A DNA stretch of 5,839 nucleotides from Deltaproteobacteria bacterium (GTDB lineage Bacteria; Desulfobacterota; Syntrophorhabdia; Syntrophorhabdales; Syntrophorhabdaceae). Under the pieces are notes generated by a model. The model made no database searches, had not been told where the DNA came from, and saw only the letters and a program-made list of their open reading frames with translations. Each line of letters begins with the position of its first letter. Position 1 is the first letter of the stretch. Made by a program: the position numbers and the translations under genes. Location of the stretch: the NCBI GenBank assembly GCA_003506795.1, contig DNYO01000044.1, forward strand, positions 1-5,839. Direction: 5' to 3'. Shown here piece by piece: positions 4,265 through 5,839 of the stretch.

Positions 4265-5839
4265 TCAGACAGCAGCCTGAGTTTGAGTTACTTTATCCTT
4301 TCTCATTTTCTGCATGAGAATGACAAGGAAGAGACAGACAAAACCCGCGACATCCCCGGCCCTGTGAGGATACACGAAGGCGAGAGCTCCAATAATGATA
4401 ACGACCCGTTCAGGCCATGACGACCTCTTGAGGAGCCAGCCCGCACAGCCGGAGGCAAGCATACCGATGCCGAGGAATGATGCCAGGATCGTCCAGACAC
4501 CCGCCGCAACTCCAATTCCCTCAAAGTGAAGCAGTATTGCCCTTCCTGCAGGGAGAACGGTGAAAACAAAAGGGAGCAGGAAGGCGGTAATAGCGTACTT
4601 CCATGCCATGAAGGTTGTCTTATACGGGTCTCCTCCGGTTATGGCCGCTGCGGCGAATGGGGATAGCGCCGTGGGCGGGGACACCTCTGAGAGAAGGGCA
4701 TAATAGAAGATAAACATGTGGGCGGCGTACTCAGGGACGCCAAGTTGTGTGAAGGCCGGGGCGACGATCACCGCTGCAATGATGTACGTCGCGGTGATCG
4801 GGACGGCAAGTCCGATGACCCAGAGAAGAAGTGCCGCGAAGATCGCAGTGACCAGCAAGTTGCCCCCCGCATATCCGATAATGATTGATGAAAGTTTAAG
4901 CCCGAGGCCCGTAAGGCTGACGATGCCCACTATGATGCCGGCAGAGGCACAGATGGCTGCCACGTTCAATACGGTTACGGAACCTTCCTTAAGCGCGGCG
5001 ATCATCTTCTTCAGCGTGAACCGTGTTTCCTTTCGGATGAAAGCTGCCAGCACGCAGGCTATAATGGCGGCCAGGACGGCTACCTGCGGGGTGTAGCCCT
5101 TGACGAGGAAGAAGACTATCGCAATGAGGGAAAAGAAATGGAAACCGTATAGCTTGGTGAGCTGATAAAGGGAGTATTTCTTGTCTATTTGCACCGCTTT
5201 GAGGCCGAACTTCTTGGCGTCGAGTTCGACCATGATGAGAAGTCCCCAGTAATAGAGGGCCGCGGGTATGATGGCAAGAAGAATAACGTCAACATAACTG
5301 ATCCTCAGGAACTCGGCTATGAGGAAGGCTGCGGCGCCCATTACGGGCGGGGTCGTTATGGCTCCCATGCCGCCCGCGGCCAGAAAACCGCCGGCGTTAT
5401 CCTTGTCGTATCCCGCCTTTTTAAGCATGGGGTAGGCGACCGAGCCGATCGCGACAGTGTTGGCGACGCCGGAGCCGGAGGCCATGGCAAGGAGATACGA
5501 GGTGGCGATGACGGAACGGCCTGCAGCCGTCGGCTTATGACCCATAGCCGTGAAGGCGAAATCGACGAAGAACTTGCCGGCGCCCGAAACGGCCAGGAAA
5601 GCGCCAAAAATGCAGAACATGATGATGATGGTGGAGGAGACATCGATGGGTACACCGAATATCCCTTCCAGTGTCATGTACATGTGTCCGATGATGCGCT
5701 CCACATCGTAGCCCCTGTGAGTCCAGGGAGCGGGGAGAGAAGGCCCGATATATGCATAACCGATGAAGATGAGACAGCAGACGGGCATGATCCAGCCCGA
5801 TGACCTCCTCGTCGCCTCGAGAATGAGGAGTATGAACAG
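4265..5839 (-). CDS. TRAP transporter large permease, 4TM/12TM fusion type, N-terminus beyond window
   Basis: The membrane subunit of a tripartite ATP-independent periplasmic transporter, which uses a sodium or proton gradient to import a carboxylate delivered by a periplasmic binding protein. The minus-strand frame is open from 5839 to the stop at 4267-4265, giving 524 visible residues. The ATG at 5788 is internal, because the 17 codons before it encode an LFILLILEATRRSSGW-like stretch conserved in this family. Motifs: FGAFLAVSGAGKFFVDFA (about 78-95), the DctM-like ASGSGVANTVAIG (about 120-132), TTPPVMGAAAF (162-172), GLAVPITATYI (343-353) and SEVSPPTA (384-391). About a dozen hydrophobic segments are visible. 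Full-length fusion permeases are commonly 600-700 residues or more, so 100 or more N-terminal residues are missing. It is convergent with the activase operon and separated from it by the shared terminator. The binding protein (TAXI type is usual for this fusion) would be expected outside the window. Substrate unknown. Confidence 0.93.
   Translation of the reverse strand: MFILLILEATRRSSGWIMPVCCLIFIGYAYIGPSLPAPWTHRGYDVERIIGHMYMTLEGIFGVPIDVSSTIIIMFCIFGAFLAVSGAGKFFVDFAFTAMGHKPTAAGRSVIATSYLLAMASGSGVANTVAIGSVAYPMLKKAGYDKDNAGGFLAAGGMGAITTPPVMGAAAFLIAEFLRISYVDVILLAIIPAALYYWGLLIMVELDAKKFGLKAVQIDKKYSLYQLTKLYGFHFFSLIAIVFFLVKGYTPQVAVLAAIIACVLAAFIRKETRFTLKKMIAALKEGSVTVLNVAAICASAGIIVGIVSLTGLGLKLSSIIIGYAGGNLLVTAIFAALLLWVIGLAVPITATYIIAAVIVAPAFTQLGVPEYAAHMFIFYYALLSEVSPPTALSPFAAAAITGGDPYKTTFMAWKYAITAFLLPFVFTVLPAGRAILLHFEGIGVAAGVWTILASFLGIGMLASGCAGWLLKRSSWPERVVIIIGALAFVYPHRAGDVAGFVCLFLVILMQKMRKDKVTQTQAAV

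Noticed and set aside
5786..5788. ATG at 5788 as the true start of the TRAP permease
   Set aside because: The frame continues upstream without a stop to the window edge, the upstream residues match the conserved family stretch, and a start here would remove the N-terminal membrane segments.
5189..5803. 204-residue plus-strand frame antisense to the TRAP permease
   Set aside because: The translation is Gly/Asp/Arg-rich low complexity, typical of the opposite strand of a hydrophobic membrane protein; the sense frame carries strong TRAP motifs.
1..5839. CRISPR array, tRNA, rRNA, insertion sequence, riboswitch or phage gene
   Set aside because: I looked for spaced repeats, tRNA-like cloverleaf ends, transposase motifs and terminal inverted repeats, and saw none. 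Coding sequence and short intergenic regions account for the window.

Overview
The window reads as a chromosomal segment of an anaerobic bacterium that runs CoA-thioester (beta-oxidation-like) metabolism. The gene set (3-hydroxyacyl-CoA dehydrogenase, acyl-CoA dehydrogenase, free-standing biotinyl carrier domain, radical-dehydratase/benzoyl-CoA-reductase type activase, TRAP carboxylate transporter), the moderate GC content and the strong Shine-Dalgarno sites suit a syntrophic or sulfate-reducing deltaproteobacterium (Syntrophus/Syntrophorhabdus/Desulfococcus-like) or a glutamate- or aromatic-acid-fermenting anaerobe. The organism is inferred from gene content only; no rRNA or other marker is present.

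Layout. Positions 1-576 (minus) hold the N-terminal 192 codons of an Hbd-type 3-hydroxyacyl-CoA dehydrogenase that runs off the left edge. Positions 764-1687 (minus) hold a complete metallo-beta-lactamase-fold hydrolase. A 260-bp divergent intergenic region (1688-1947) carries a good sigma70-like promoter in each direction plus several short repeats that could be operators. Positions 1948-4156 (plus) are a compact three-gene operon: acyl-CoA dehydrogenase (384 aa), 71-aa biotin-attachment protein and 260-aa HgdC/BcrA/BadF-type ATPase with both Fe-S cysteines. A strong hairpin with A- and T-tracts on its two sides (4177-4207) lies between this operon and a convergent gene, and can act as a terminator for both strands. 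From 4265 to the right edge (minus) is the C-terminal 524 residues of a TRAP transporter large permease of the 4TM/12TM fusion type; its reading frame stays open through position 5839.

How the genes may work together (inference). A biotin carrier, an HgdC-like activase, an acyl-CoA dehydrogenase and an Hbd-like dehydrogenase are the kinds of part used around glutaconyl-CoA and crotonyl-CoA: 2-hydroxyglutaryl-CoA dehydration, biotin-dependent decarboxylation, crotonyl-/butyryl-CoA interconversion and 3-hydroxybutyryl-CoA oxidation. They could equally serve an aromatic or alicyclic acid route in which the activase drives a benzoyl-CoA reductase. The catalytic partners of the activase (dehydratase/reductase subunits) and of the biotin carrier (carboxyltransferase, biotin carboxylase or membrane decarboxylase) are absent from the window, so the carrier and the activase are accessory parts apparently separated from their enzymes. 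That is the most interesting point here. The TRAP permease may import the organic acid substrate, but its substrate cannot be read from the sequence.
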